Shown here in pieces: positions 33,120-42,404 of a stretch of DNA of 64,000 bases. Under the pieces are notes generated by a model that made no database searches, was not told the origin of the DNA, and saw nothing but the letters and a program-made list of their open reading frames with translations. The translations under genes and the position numbers were made by a program. Source of the DNA: CAXXOZ01 sp963676435 (GTDB lineage Bacteria; Bacillota; Clostridia; Lachnospirales; Lachnospiraceae); NCBI GenBank assembly GCA_963676435.2, contig CAXXOZ010000006.1, positions 186,001-250,000 on the forward strand, in the 5' to 3' direction. Within the stretch, counting starts at the first letter, position 1. The number at the start of each line of letters is the position of its first letter.

Positions 33120-35031
33120 TGATAGTAAAAATGAAGTTTGTTTCTGCCACTGGGCCTAGGGAACAATTCGATGATATCGTAGATAAATACCTTACTAGAT
33201 ATGATATGCATTTGGAAAATGCCTATAATGAATTCAGAAGTGATAATAATGTAATTCCATATTCTTCATCGAATCCATATAAAGATGTTCTAAATAAAGC
33301 AGAAAACCTTCTTGAATATATAAAAGATGATGTAATTGAAAAAGATGTAGATATTACTTCTGACCAAGCATTTAATACTATAAAAAGTTTAAATAAATTT
33401 TATATATCAAAAACTAAACCTGTTGAAGAGCTAACTGAGGAAAAAAGACAGTTACAGATTTCACTTGACAAAATTTTACCTTTTGTTGGTCTAAAATTTG
33501 ATGTTGAAAAGCTTTTAAAGTTTCAATTCATAAGATATAGATTTGGTCGAATACCTAAAGCATACTGGAATAACTTTGCAACACATTTTAAATCTGACTT
33601 GTCATCAATATTTGCAAAGTGTCAGGAAACCGAGGATTACATATATGGTGTTTATTTTGTTCCAAAGGTAGAGCATGATGATGTAGACGCTGCTTATGCT
33701 TCTATGCATTTTGAAAGAATTTTTATGCCTGATGAATATAAAGGGACGCCAACTCATGCTAGTGAAAAAATCCAAAAAAGAATTGAAACTATTAATAAAA
33801 AAATCGAAAAACTAAATTTTGATCTTTTTAATAGATTAGAAGAAGAAAGAGAAATGTTATATTTTTCTTACAAAAAGATCTTATCAATATATAGAAATTA
33901 TGATGTAAGAAAACTATCTGCATGTACTAAAAATCAAAAATATTTTATTGTATGCGGCTGGATGGCAGAAGATGATGCCAAAAGGTTATCTAATGATCTT
34001 CAGGAAGTAAACGACTGTATTGTTCAGGTTGATGATGTTTCTGAGGACTGTAAGCCACCAACAGAACTTAAAAATCCAAAAATGTTTAAACCTTTTGAAT
34101 TATATATAAAAAATGTACGGCCTTCCATCATATAAAGAGTTTGATCCAACAATTTTTGTTGCCCTTACATATGCTTTTATCTTTGGGGCAATGTTTGGTG
34201 ATTTAGGTCAAGGCTTTTGCCTTTTAGTCGGCGGATTGTTACTTTATAAATTCAAAAAACTTTGCACTTGGACCGATTATATCCACTGCTGGAGTTTTTT
34301 CAATGATATTTGGACTTTTGTTTGGTAGTATATTTGGATTTGAACACGTTATAGAACCTTTGTGGTTAAGACCTTTAAGTCATATGTCAGAAGTGCCTTT
34401 TATTGGAAGGTTAAATACAGTTTTTGCAATAGCAATTGGCTTCGGTATGATTTTATTATTAATAACCATGGTTTTAAATATTTTTAATGCTATAAGACGA
34501 AAAGACTATAAAGGTTTAGTTTTTGATAATAATGGACTTGCAGGATTTGTTTTTTATGCATCAGTAGTTACTGTAGTTGCACTATTAGTAACTGGAAAAA
34601 CCCTACCAGGGTTAATTGTATTGTTAATTATGTTTGTACTGCCTCTTTTAATAATAGGATTTAAAGGGCCGTTAACAAACTTAATTTATAGGAAACCAAA
34701 GTTAATCGAAGAAGGAAAAGGAATCTTTTTTGTAGAAGTGTTCTTTGAATTATTTGAAATTTTATTAAGTTATTTTTCAAATACTCTCTCCTTTATTCGT
34801 ATAGGTGCTTTTGCAGTAAGTCATGCAGCAATTATGGAAGTAGTCCTAATGCTGGCAGGTGCAGAACATGGTTCCCCAAATATTTTTGCCGTAATCATAG
34901 GCAATATTGTAGTTATAGGATTAGAGGGCTTAATTGTAGGAATACAGGTCCTTCGTCTGGAATATTATGAACTATTTAGTAGATTTTATAAAGGTACAGG
35001 ACGTAAATTCAATTCATTTAAATCTAATTAG
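33119..35031 (+). pseudogene. ntpI: V-type ATPase subunit I (a), gene broken by two apparent single-base insertions
   Basis: Subunit I forms the stator and ion half-channels of the membrane sector. The coding capacity is intact but split over three frames: 33119-34135 (soluble domain, GTG start, GGGAGGTG site), then from 34113 (MYGLPSYKEFDP..., about 50 residues of the membrane domain), then from about 34272 to 35031 (LGPIISTAGVFSM onward, including the SNTLSFIRIGAFAV half-channel helix with its conserved Arg). The first break lies at a run of six As (34109-34114), the second near CTTTG (34260-34264); dropping one A and one T restores an unbroken protein of about 636 residues. Either the gene is inactive, or the two insertions are sequencing or assembly errors, or slippage is used. 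Confidence 0.85.
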
Positions 35032-35051
35032 AAACTTTAGGAGGTAAACAA

Positions 35052-35474
35052 ATGTTAGTAAAGATTTTATTATTACTAGTTTTGGTTTTAACAATTGTTA
35101 TTCCAGTTGGTACATACTTTATAGGAGAAAGTAGCAGAAAGCGTTATAAAAAAACATTAGCACTTAATCTGCTTACATTTTTTGGAATTCTTGTTTTATC
35201 ACAAGTTATAGTATTTACTGACTCAGTCTCAGCTGCCGAAGTAGCAACAGCTGGTACTTTATCAACAGGATTAGGCTACATAGCTGCAGCTTTATCAACT
35301 GGTATGTCATGTATTGGTGCAGGTATTGCAGTTGCAAGCTCTGCAAGCTCTGCTTTAGGAGCGCTTAGCGAAGACCAAAGTATACTTGGTAAATCACTTA
35401 TCTTTGTTGGTCTTGCAGAAGGTATTGCTCTATACGGACTAATTATATCATTTATGATAATAAGTTCATTATAA
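35052..35474 (+). CDS. ntpK: V-type ATPase subunit K (rotor ring proteolipid)
   Basis: A 140-residue membrane protein with four hydrophobic segments; the last pair (about 73-97 and 113-138) carries the proteolipid signature, and Glu123 in VGLAEGIALYG is the ion-binding carboxylate. The first pair lacks the glycine pattern and has no carboxylate, so each subunit binds one ion. Whether the ion is sodium or proton cannot be fixed by eye. AGGAGGTAAAC ribosome-binding site. Confidence 0.93.
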   Translation: MLVKILLLLVLVLTIVIPVGTYFIGESSRKRYKKTLALNLLTFFGILVLSQVIVFTDSVSAAEVATAGTLSTGLGYIAAALSTGMSCIGAGIAVASSASSALGALSEDQSILGKSLIFVGLAEGIALYGLIISFMIISSL

Positions 35475-35477
35475 GAT

Positions 35478-35786
35478 ATGAAAATATTTTTAATAAGTGA
35501 TAACAGGGACACATACACCGGGATGCGGCTTGCAGGTGTCGACGGTGTAGTTGTTCATGAAAAAGACAATTTTGTTGAAGCTTTCGAAAAAGCTTTAAAC
35601 GATAAAGAAATCGGAATCATCCTTGTTACTGAAAAATTTAACAGGGAGTTTCCGGAAATAATAAACGACGTTAAGCTAAATAGAAGAACTCCCCTTGTCG
35701 TATTTGTACCTGACAGACACGGTTCAGAAAATAGTGCGGACTTTATTCTGTCATATATAAATCAGGCAATCGGTATAAAGCTTTAG
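35478..35786 (+). CDS. V-type ATPase subunit F (central stalk, NtpG)
   Basis: A 102-residue small subunit with a Rossmann-like pattern (MKIFLISDNRDTYTGMRLAGV, then IGIILVTEKFNREF), as in subunit F of the rotor shaft. The ATG is three bases after the subunit K stop without a clear ribosome-binding site, so it is translated by coupling. Confidence 0.9.
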   Translation: MKIFLISDNRDTYTGMRLAGVDGVVVHEKDNFVEAFEKALNDKEIGIILVTEKFNREFPEIINDVKLNRRTPLVVFVPDRHGSENSADFILSYINQAIGIKL

Positions 35787-35813
35787 TCAAAAACGTTAGA
35801 AGAGGTGATTGTT

Positions 35814-36386
35814 TTGGCTCTCCAAAATAAAATTGAGCATTTTATGGAGGTCTCCATTAAAGATGCTGAGAAACAGAGAGATTCTGTATTACAGGACTAT
35901 GAAAAAGGCCTATTGGCTTTATTTGAGTCACATAAAGAAGAAGCGAAAAAAAATGCTGCTTTGCAGGAAAAAATTGAAGCTGAAAACTTAAAAAGACATG
36001 CTTATAAAGTTTATCTTAAAGAATCTTTAGAGCTAAAACGTAAATATTCTTTAAGACAAAAAGAACTTTCTGATTCAGTATTTGAAGAAGTAAAACAAAT
36101 GCTGGCAGAATTCAAAAAAACAAAAGATTATGAGGATCTTTTATTAAAACAAATTCTTGCTGCATTAAAAGTATCAGGAAAAGAAGACTTAACAATTTAT
36201 ATTGACCCAGAAGATCAGCACTTAATGGACTCACTTACAAAAAGAGCAAATAAAGAATTAACTTTAAGTAAATACTCTTTTGGTGGTGGGATAAGAGCTG
36301 TTGTTTTTTCAAAAAATATTTTAATTGATAATTCATTTGATGCAAGACTTGCAGAAGCAAGAGAAAGTTGCAAATTAACACTTTAG
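35814..36386 (+). CDS. ntpE: V-type ATPase subunit E (peripheral stalk)
   Basis: A 190-residue peripheral stalk subunit: a long charged helix (about 1-100) followed by a compact C-terminal domain ending in GGIRAVVFSKNILIDNSFDARL. The TTG at 35814 is chosen because AGAGGTG ends seven bases before it; a GTG nine bases upstream lies inside that site. The stop falls 11 bases before the subunit A start. Confidence 0.88.
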   Translation: MALQNKIEHFMEVSIKDAEKQRDSVLQDYEKGLLALFESHKEEAKKNAALQEKIEAENLKRHAYKVYLKESLELKRKYSLRQKELSDSVFEEVKQMLAEFKKTKDYEDLLLKQILAALKVSGKEDLTIYIDPEDQHLMDSLTKRANKELTLSKYSFGGGIRAVVFSKNILIDNSFDARLAEARESCKLTL

Positions 36387-36397
36387 GAGGTCGCAAA

Positions 36398-38164
36398 ATG
36401 GAGAACGTTGGGCAAATTTATGGCATTAACGGACCTATTATTTATATAAAGGGAAGAACCAACTTCATAATGGGCGAAATGGTTTCCGTTGGTGAAATGA
36501 ATCTCGTTGGAGAAGTAATTTCATTAACATCCGAACTTACAACCATTCAGGTTTATGAAGAAACTTCTGGATTAAAACCTGGAGATAAAGTATATGGTAC
36601 CGGAAGTCCAATATTTGTAACCCTGGCTCCTGGAATATTAAACAACATTTTCGATGGTATAGAAAGACCTTTAACGGAAATAGCTAATAGTTCAGGTATA
36701 TTTATTAATAGAGGTATGAATGTATCCGCCCTTGATACAGAAAAAAAATGGGATGTACATATTACTATCGAAAATAATCAAACTATTTTCCCAGGTACAA
36801 TTTTTGCAGAAGTTCAGGAAACAGAAGCTATTCTGCATAAATCAATGATTCCACCTAACATACAAGGCGTAGTCAAATCAGTTGTCAAAGACGGATTATA
36901 TACTATAGATGAAACGATAGCAGTACTAACTCTTGACGATGGAACAGAATATAATCTAACACTAGCACAAAAATGGCCAATTCGTGTGCCAAGACCAACT
37001 CAGACAAGATTTATTTCTACTCAACCTTTAGTTACTGGTCAGAGAATTTTAGATACTCTATTCCCAATTGCAAAAGGGGGAACTGCTTGTATACCTGGAG
37101 GATTTGGAACAGGGAAAACTATGTCACAGCATCAGATTGCCAAATGGTCAGATGCGGACATTATTATATATATAGGATGTGGAGAACGTGGTAATGAAAT
37201 GACTCAGGTTTTAGAAGAATTTTCTGAACTGATTGACCCTCGTTCAGGTAATCCACTTATGGACAGGACTGCTTTAATAGCTAATACATCAAATATGCCT
37301 GTTGCTGCCAGAGAAGCTAGTATTTACACTGGAATAACTTTAGCAGAATATTATAGAGATATGGGTTATGATGTTGCGATTATGGCAGATTCAACTTCTA
37401 GATGGGCAGAAGCTTTAAGAGAACTCTCTGGTAGATTGGAAGAAATGCCTGCTGAAGAAGGTTTCCCAGCATATTTAGCTAGTAAACTTTCAACTTTTTA
37501 TGAAAGAGCCGGATATTTCCAAAATTTAAATGCTACAGAAGGTTCTGTTTCAATTATCGGTGCTGTATCCCCACAAGGTGGAGATTTTTCAGAACCTGTT
37601 ACACAAAATACAAAACGTTTTGTGCGTTGTTTCTGGGGGCTTGATAAATCACTGGCCTATTCAAGACATTTCCCTGCTATACACTGGTTAACAAGCTATA
37701 GCGAATATATAACCGATTTATCTTCATGGTATACAGAAAATGTAGGAAAAGATTTTATTTCTTCTAGAAACCAATTAATTGCTATTTTAAATCAGGAAAG
37801 TAGTTTAATAGAAATTGTTAAGCTTATTGGTAGTGATGTATTGCCAGATGATCAGAAACTTACATTAGAGATTGCAAGGGTTATAAGACTTGGATTTTTA
37901 CAACAAAATGCATTCCATTCCGAAGACACTTGTGTACCAATGCTTAAACAATTAAAAATGATGCAAACAATTCTATATTTGGGTGAAAAAACAAAAAGCC
38001 TCGTTGCTTTAGGCATACCTATGTCAATAATTAAAGAAAGTGACATTTTTGAAAGAGTAATAACTATTAAATATGATGTTGCTAACAACGAACTTGAAAA
38101 ATTTGATACCTACAAAGAAGATATAGACAAATTTTACGATACAATAATAAAAGAAAATTCATAA
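36398..38164 (+). CDS. ntpA: V-type ATPase catalytic subunit A
   Basis: The 588-residue catalytic subunit hydrolyses or makes ATP. It has the P-loop GGFGTGKT (about residue 234), the 'non-homologous' insert (about 120-190), IYIGCGERGNEM with the catalytic glutamate region, MADSTSRWAEALRE and VSPQGGDFSEPV. The ATG at 36398 has TTTAGGAGG upstream; an in-frame ATG 30 bases earlier lies in subunit E. Normal length. Confidence 0.97.
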   Translation: MENVGQIYGINGPIIYIKGRTNFIMGEMVSVGEMNLVGEVISLTSELTTIQVYEETSGLKPGDKVYGTGSPIFVTLAPGILNNIFDGIERPLTEIANSSGIFINRGMNVSALDTEKKWDVHITIENNQTIFPGTIFAEVQETEAILHKSMIPPNIQGVVKSVVKDGLYTIDETIAVLTLDDGTEYNLTLAQKWPIRVPRPTQTRFISTQPLVTGQRILDTLFPIAKGGTACIPGGFGTGKTMSQHQIAKWSDADIIIYIGCGERGNEMTQVLEEFSELIDPRSGNPLMDRTALIANTSNMPVAAREASIYTGITLAEYYRDMGYDVAIMADSTSRWAEALRELSGRLEEMPAEEGFPAYLASKLSTFYERAGYFQNLNATEGSVSIIGAVSPQGGDFSEPVTQNTKRFVRCFWGLDKSLAYSRHFPAIHWLTSYSEYITDLSSWYTENVGKDFISSRNQLIAILNQESSLIEIVKLIGSDVLPDDQKLTLEIARVIRLGFLQQNAFHSEDTCVPMLKQLKMMQTILYLGEKTKSLVALGIPMSIIKESDIFERVITIKYDVANNELEKFDTYKEDIDKFYDTIIKENS

Positions 38165-38176
38165 GGAGGTTTTAAT

Positions 38177-39550
38177 ATGTCAATAGAATATCTTGGCTTA
38201 AGTCAAATAAACGGATCACTTATAGCATTAGAAGGCGTACAAAATGCTTCTTATGATGAAATGGTTGAATTTTCTGTTAATGAAGGAAAAGATCGAAAAC
38301 TAGGTAAAATAGTAGAAGTATATGAAGACAAAGCAATAATTCAGGTTTTTGCTAGTTCTGAAAATATGTCTCTAAATAATACACATACAAAATTAACAGG
38401 AAAACCTTTGGAATTTCCACTAGCTCCAGAAATATTAGGACGTACTTTTAATGGCCTTGGAAAACCAATTGATGGTCTAGGCCCTGTTATAGCAGATTTC
38501 GAAAGAGATGTTAATGGGTTACCTTTAAATCCTGTTATGAGAGAGTATCCTAGAAACTATATTAAAACTGGTATTTCATCAATAGACACTTTAACTACAT
38601 TAATCAGAGGACAAAAGTTACCTATTTTTTCAGGTAATGGTCTTCCACATGATCAATTAGCAGCTCAAATCGTAAAACAGGCATCACTTGGAGAAGAAAG
38701 CGAAGAAGAATTTGGTATTGTCTTTGCTGCCATGGGTGTAAAATATGATGTAGCTGAATATTTTAAAGCAGCCTTTGAAGAAAGTGGCGTAGCTGACCAT
38801 GTAACAATGTTTTTAAATCTTGCTAATGACCCAGTTGTAGAAAGAGTTGTAACACCAAAAGTGGCTTTAACTGCAGCAGAATACCTTGCTTTTGATAGAA
38901 ATATGCATGTCCTTGTAATTCTAACTGACATGACATCTTTTGCAGAAGCTTTAAGAGAAATTTCTTCATCAAAAGGAGAAATTCCTTCAAGAAAAGGTTA
39001 TCCTGGATACTTATATAGTGAACTTGCTACAATTTATGAAAGAGCTGGTATTGTTAATAATGCAAAAGGAAGTGTAACACAAATCCCTATACTTACAATG
39101 CCAAATGATGATATCACTCACCCAATACCTGACTTAACAGGTTATATTACAGAAGGACAGATAGTTCTTTCAAGAGAACTACATGGTCAATCTATCTATC
39201 CACCTATAAGTATATTGCCTTCTCTTTCTCGTTTAATGAAAGATGGTATCGGTGCAGGATATACAAGAGAAGATCATCAAGATGTAGCAAATCAGTTATT
39301 CTCAGCTTATGCAAAAGTTGGTGAAGCCAGAGCCTTAGCATCTGTAATCGGTGAAGATGAGCTTTCTCTTGCAGATAAAAGATACCTTGACTTTGGTAAA
39401 GCTTTTGAAAAAGAATTTATTGGACAAGGTACTTTAGAAAACCGTGATATAGAAACTTCTCTTGACTTAGGCTGGAAATTATTAAAAATGTTCCCAAGAG
39501 AAGAACTTGATAGAATAGACACTAAAATGCTTGAAAAATATTATGATTAA
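38177..39550 (+). CDS. ntpB: V-type ATPase regulatory subunit B
   Basis: The 457-residue non-catalytic partner of subunit A. It lacks a P-loop but keeps PIFSGNGLPHDQLAAQI, the AAMGVKYDVAEYF segment, ILTDMTSFAEALREISSSKGE and GRKGYPGYLYS-like sequence. It forms the A3B3 head with subunit A. AAGGAGGTTTT ribosome-binding site, 12 bases after subunit A. Confidence 0.97.
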   Translation: MSIEYLGLSQINGSLIALEGVQNASYDEMVEFSVNEGKDRKLGKIVEVYEDKAIIQVFASSENMSLNNTHTKLTGKPLEFPLAPEILGRTFNGLGKPIDGLGPVIADFERDVNGLPLNPVMREYPRNYIKTGISSIDTLTTLIRGQKLPIFSGNGLPHDQLAAQIVKQASLGEESEEEFGIVFAAMGVKYDVAEYFKAAFEESGVADHVTMFLNLANDPVVERVVTPKVALTAAEYLAFDRNMHVLVILTDMTSFAEALREISSSKGEIPSRKGYPGYLYSELATIYERAGIVNNAKGSVTQIPILTMPNDDITHPIPDLTGYITEGQIVLSRELHGQSIYPPISILPSLSRLMKDGIGAGYTREDHQDVANQLFSAYAKVGEARALASVIGEDELSLADKRYLDFGKAFEKEFIGQGTLENRDIETSLDLGWKLLKMFPREELDRIDTKMLEKYYD

Positions 39551-39570
39551 TATTTACAGGAGATGATTAA

Positions 39571-40197
39571 ATGGATCCTAATTCTTTTCCTACCAAGGGA
39601 AATTTAATACTTGCAAAAAATTCATTAGCTCTGGCAAAACAGGGTTATGAATTGATGGATAAAAAACGAAATATCTTGATAAGAGAAATAATGGAACTGC
39701 TAGGTGAAGTAAAATCCATTCAAAATGAAATCAGCGATACTTTTCAAAAAGCCTATAAAGCATTAGAAATAGCAAATATTGAGCTAGGAATAGATAATGT
39801 AATAGAGTTTGCTTATTCCGTGCCTTTGGAAACATCTGTTGATATAAAAATTAGAAGTGTAATGGGAACAGAAATCCCTCTTACTTCTTATGAAGGAGAT
39901 ACTTCTTATCCTGTTTACTCTTTTTTGAGTACAAGAGAAGCTCTAGATATTGCTAAAAAATCTTTTGAGAGAGTTAAGGAACTTTCTATTAGGTTAGCAA
40001 TGCTTGAAAATGCAGCATTCAGGCTTGCTCATAATATTAAAAAATCTCAAAAAAGAGCAAATGCACTTCAAAACATAACGATTCCAAAATATGAATCTTT
40101 GGTTTTCAACATTACAAATGCTCTTGAAGAAAAAGAGCGTGAAGAATTTACAAGACTTAAAGTTATAAAAAGAAACAAAACCAAAAAAACTAGGTAA
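39571..40197 (+). CDS. ntpD: V-type ATPase subunit D (central stalk)
   Basis: A 208-residue coiled-coil rotor shaft protein. It starts NSFPTKGNLILAKNSLALAKQGYELMDKK (read in part), as subunit D does, and has a C-terminal helix (about 128-208) with the RANALQNITIPKYE motif that pairs with the first helix. Last gene of the V-ATPase operon, 20 bases after subunit B. Confidence 0.95.
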   Translation: MDPNSFPTKGNLILAKNSLALAKQGYELMDKKRNILIREIMELLGEVKSIQNEISDTFQKAYKALEIANIELGIDNVIEFAYSVPLETSVDIKIRSVMGTEIPLTSYEGDTSYPVYSFLSTREALDIAKKSFERVKELSIRLAMLENAAFRLAHNIKKSQKRANALQNITIPKYESLVFNITNALEEKEREEFTRLKVIKRNKTKKTR

Positions 40198-40205
40198 TTC
40201 CATTA

Positions 40206-40234
40206 TTGAAAAACAAAATAAATACAGGTATAAT
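40206..40234 (+). promoter_or_regulatory. Promoter of the carboxypeptidase gene, possibly giving a leaderless mRNA
   Basis: TTGAAA (40206-40211), exactly 17 bases, then TATAAT (40229-40234). The start codon A is at 40241, seven bases after the -10 box, where transcription is expected to begin. No ribosome-binding site lies between. Confidence 0.7.
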
Positions 40235-40240
40235 TAACAT

Positions 40241-41611
40241 ATGAAAAAAATTATTAACATAGTGTATGTAGTATTATTAACTGTAGCTCTATTTATTAGC
40301 GGATTAAACTTTTCTTCATTAACTGTATCAGCAGATACTGAAGAAAATTGGCCCATCGGACCTGATGTGGCAGCTTGGTCCGCTATTTTAATTGAAGCAT
40401 CTACAGGTTCAATTTTATATAGTAAAAACATTGATGAACAAATGTATCCAGCTAGCATCACTAAAATCCTAACGGCTTTAATTGCCCTTGAGAATTCTTC
40501 TTTAGATGATGAAATTGTTTTTTCAAGTGAGGCTATTAATTCTCTAGATTTAGGAGCTGCAAACATTGGCATCAAAGAAGGCGAATCTCTTTCTATGGAA
40601 GATGCTTTATATGCCCTACTGTTACATTCCGCTAATGAAGTGGCTAATGGGATCGCCGAACATGTATCAGGTTCAGTTGATGAATTTTCTGAAGTAATGA
40701 ATCAAAGAGCTTTAGAGGCAGGAGCAGTGAATTCAAATTTTGAAAATCCAAGTGGGTTATTTGATGAAGACCATTATACCACCTGTTTTGATATGGCAAT
40801 GATTACTAGAGAATGTATCAAGAATTCATCTTTTTTAAAAATAGATAGTGCAACCTCCTATACAATAACAGATAAAAATTTAGGTGCTTCACCTATAGAA
40901 TTTTCAAATAGAAACCAAATGCTTTTGCCAGGAAGTATATATTACTATCCTGGAATTATCGGTGGAAAAACTGGTTATCTTGACAAGGCAGGTCGTACTT
41001 TAATATCAGTAGTCAGAAGAGATAATATGACATTAATTGCTGTGGTTATGAAGACAAGTACTGAAGAACAATTTACTGATGCAATAAAGTTAATGGACTA
41101 TGGCTTTAATAATTTTAGTCTATTAAATATTGCTGAAAATGAAACCCATTTCTCAATAAACGGAACTGGATTTTTAGCTTCAGCAAACTCTATTTTAGAC
41201 AAAGGCATTTCTTCAAATGTTACAATTAACACAAGTGATTATATTGTCTTACCTAATAATGTATCATTTATTGATGTAGATGCTGCATTAACCATAAATG
41301 ATGATGAATCAAGTAACGATTTAGCAACTATAGATTATACCTATTTAGGAAATTCTGTAGGTAGTACAACTCTTTTAAAGGCTTCAGAAAAAACTTATTC
41401 TGAAACCAGTCCTTATATTAATCAACAAGAAGACAATGAGCCTTTAGGTTTGGATTGGCAAATAAGAATTAATATTTGGGTTGTTTCATCTGTTGCTTTA
41501 TTAGTAATAGTATTTTTAATCATAAAGAAAAATTTTAATGTTTCACGCTTGATAAAACCTAGACATAAAAGAAAATTTTCTTCTAAGAAAAAAAACAAAT
41601 TGCATTTTTAA
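40241..41611 (+). CDS. D-alanyl-D-alanine carboxypeptidase (PBP5/DacA-like)
   Basis: A 456-residue penicillin-binding protein that trims the terminal D-Ala of peptidoglycan stem peptides outside the membrane. An N-terminal signal peptide (about 1-30, cleavage near SADTEE) precedes the peptidase S11 domain with SxxK (Ser72-Ile-Thr-Lys75), SAN (130-132) and KTG (243-245). A PBP5_C-like beta domain and one C-terminal membrane helix (about 408-428) with a Lys/Arg-rich tail follow; most family members instead end in an amphipathic helix. The ATG is the only one that keeps the signal peptide. Its promoter lies so close that the mRNA may have no leader. Confidence 0.93.
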   Translation: MKKIINIVYVVLLTVALFISGLNFSSLTVSADTEENWPIGPDVAAWSAILIEASTGSILYSKNIDEQMYPASITKILTALIALENSSLDDEIVFSSEAINSLDLGAANIGIKEGESLSMEDALYALLLHSANEVANGIAEHVSGSVDEFSEVMNQRALEAGAVNSNFENPSGLFDEDHYTTCFDMAMITRECIKNSSFLKIDSATSYTITDKNLGASPIEFSNRNQMLLPGSIYYYPGIIGGKTGYLDKAGRTLISVVRRDNMTLIAVVMKTSTEEQFTDAIKLMDYGFNNFSLLNIAENETHFSINGTGFLASANSILDKGISSNVTINTSDYIVLPNNVSFIDVDAALTINDDESSNDLATIDYTYLGNSVGSTTLLKASEKTYSETSPYINQQEDNEPLGLDWQIRINIWVVSSVALLVIVFLIIKKNFNVSRLIKPRHKRKFSSKKKNKLHF

Positions 41612-41622
41612 GGAGGTAAATT

Positions 41623-42360
41623 ATGAATTGGGTTGCACCTATAAAGGATGATGAAACCATTGAAAAATTCAAAAAGTTATTAAAAGATGTGGACAATAAA
41701 TACTACATAATGTTCGAAATTGGTGTTGGAACAGGTATACAATTACAGGATATTTTAAATTTAAAGAATAAAGATGTATTAGGTAAAAATAATATTACCG
41801 TAATTATAGGCACAAAAAATATTGAAAGGTCTTTTAAAATAAATTCTCAATTAAAGAAAATAATTAAAGAATATACAAAAGGAAAAGACCCAGAAGCTTA
41901 TTTAATAACAGGCCACGCAAATTCAAAAGAGCCTCTTTCAAGAGAACAGGCCTACAGAACTTTTAAAAATGTAGGAAAGCAAATGGGACTTTCTTCAATT
42001 GGAGCACAAACTATGCGTAAAACATTTGCATGGAAATATTATAAAGAAACTGGCGATATTTATTATCTACAAAATTTATTTAATCACTCTTCTCCTTCTA
42101 TAACATACAGATACATAGGAGAGAAACCAAATGTTGAACTAGTTCTTAAAAAAATGTCTCCAGAAGAAAATGAAAGAAGTCGCTATTTATTATATTTAGA
42201 AGAAAGTGGAAAGAAACGATTAACAAATGTTATTTCTGGACTTGAAGAAATAAGAGAAAATTTTGATAATCCATCAAATAATGATGCATTTTATGGGAAA
42301 CTTGATTGTCTTTTAGATGAGTTAGAAGAGCTTATGAAAAGTTATCGTAAAACAGAATAA
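41623..42360 (+). CDS. Tyrosine-recombinase-like protein lacking catalytic residues
   Basis: A 245-residue protein with the tyrosine recombinase catalytic fold but no N-terminal arm or SAM-like DNA-binding domain. By alignment with XerD, the first catalytic Arg is Gln40 (TGIQLQDIL for TGLRxSEL), and the HxxR motif is Gln129-Thr-Met-Arg132, so the histidine is lost. Arg132, the H/W-box His155 and Tyr164 remain. A Glu-rich helical tail (about 180-245) follows. It is probably not an active integrase but a DNA-binding or structural derivative. AAGGAGG ribosome-binding site, 11 bases after the carboxypeptidase gene. Confidence 0.8.
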   Translation: MNWVAPIKDDETIEKFKKLLKDVDNKYYIMFEIGVGTGIQLQDILNLKNKDVLGKNNITVIIGTKNIERSFKINSQLKKIIKEYTKGKDPEAYLITGHANSKEPLSREQAYRTFKNVGKQMGLSSIGAQTMRKTFAWKYYKETGDIYYLQNLFNHSSPSITYRYIGEKPNVELVLKKMSPEENERSRYLLYLEESGKKRLTNVISGLEEIRENFDNPSNNDAFYGKLDCLLDELEELMKSYRKTE

Positions 42361-42369
42361 AATATTTTA

Positions 42370-42402
42370 AGCTCACCAAAAAATTACATGGTGAGCTTTT
42401 TA
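42370..42402. terminator. Bidirectional terminator after the recombinase-like gene
   Basis: AGCTCACC pairs with GGTGAGCT across a 12-base loop, followed by TTTT on the plus strand and by TTAAAATATT on the minus strand. It lies between the recombinase-like gene and convergent tRNA-Arg. Confidence 0.85.
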
Positions 42403-42404
42403 AA

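Noticed and set aside
34103..34140. Programmed -1 frameshift at AAAAAAT in subunit I
   Set aside because: The heptamer is present, but the frame needed is +1 and a second unrelated break follows, so programmed -1 shifting does not explain the gene.
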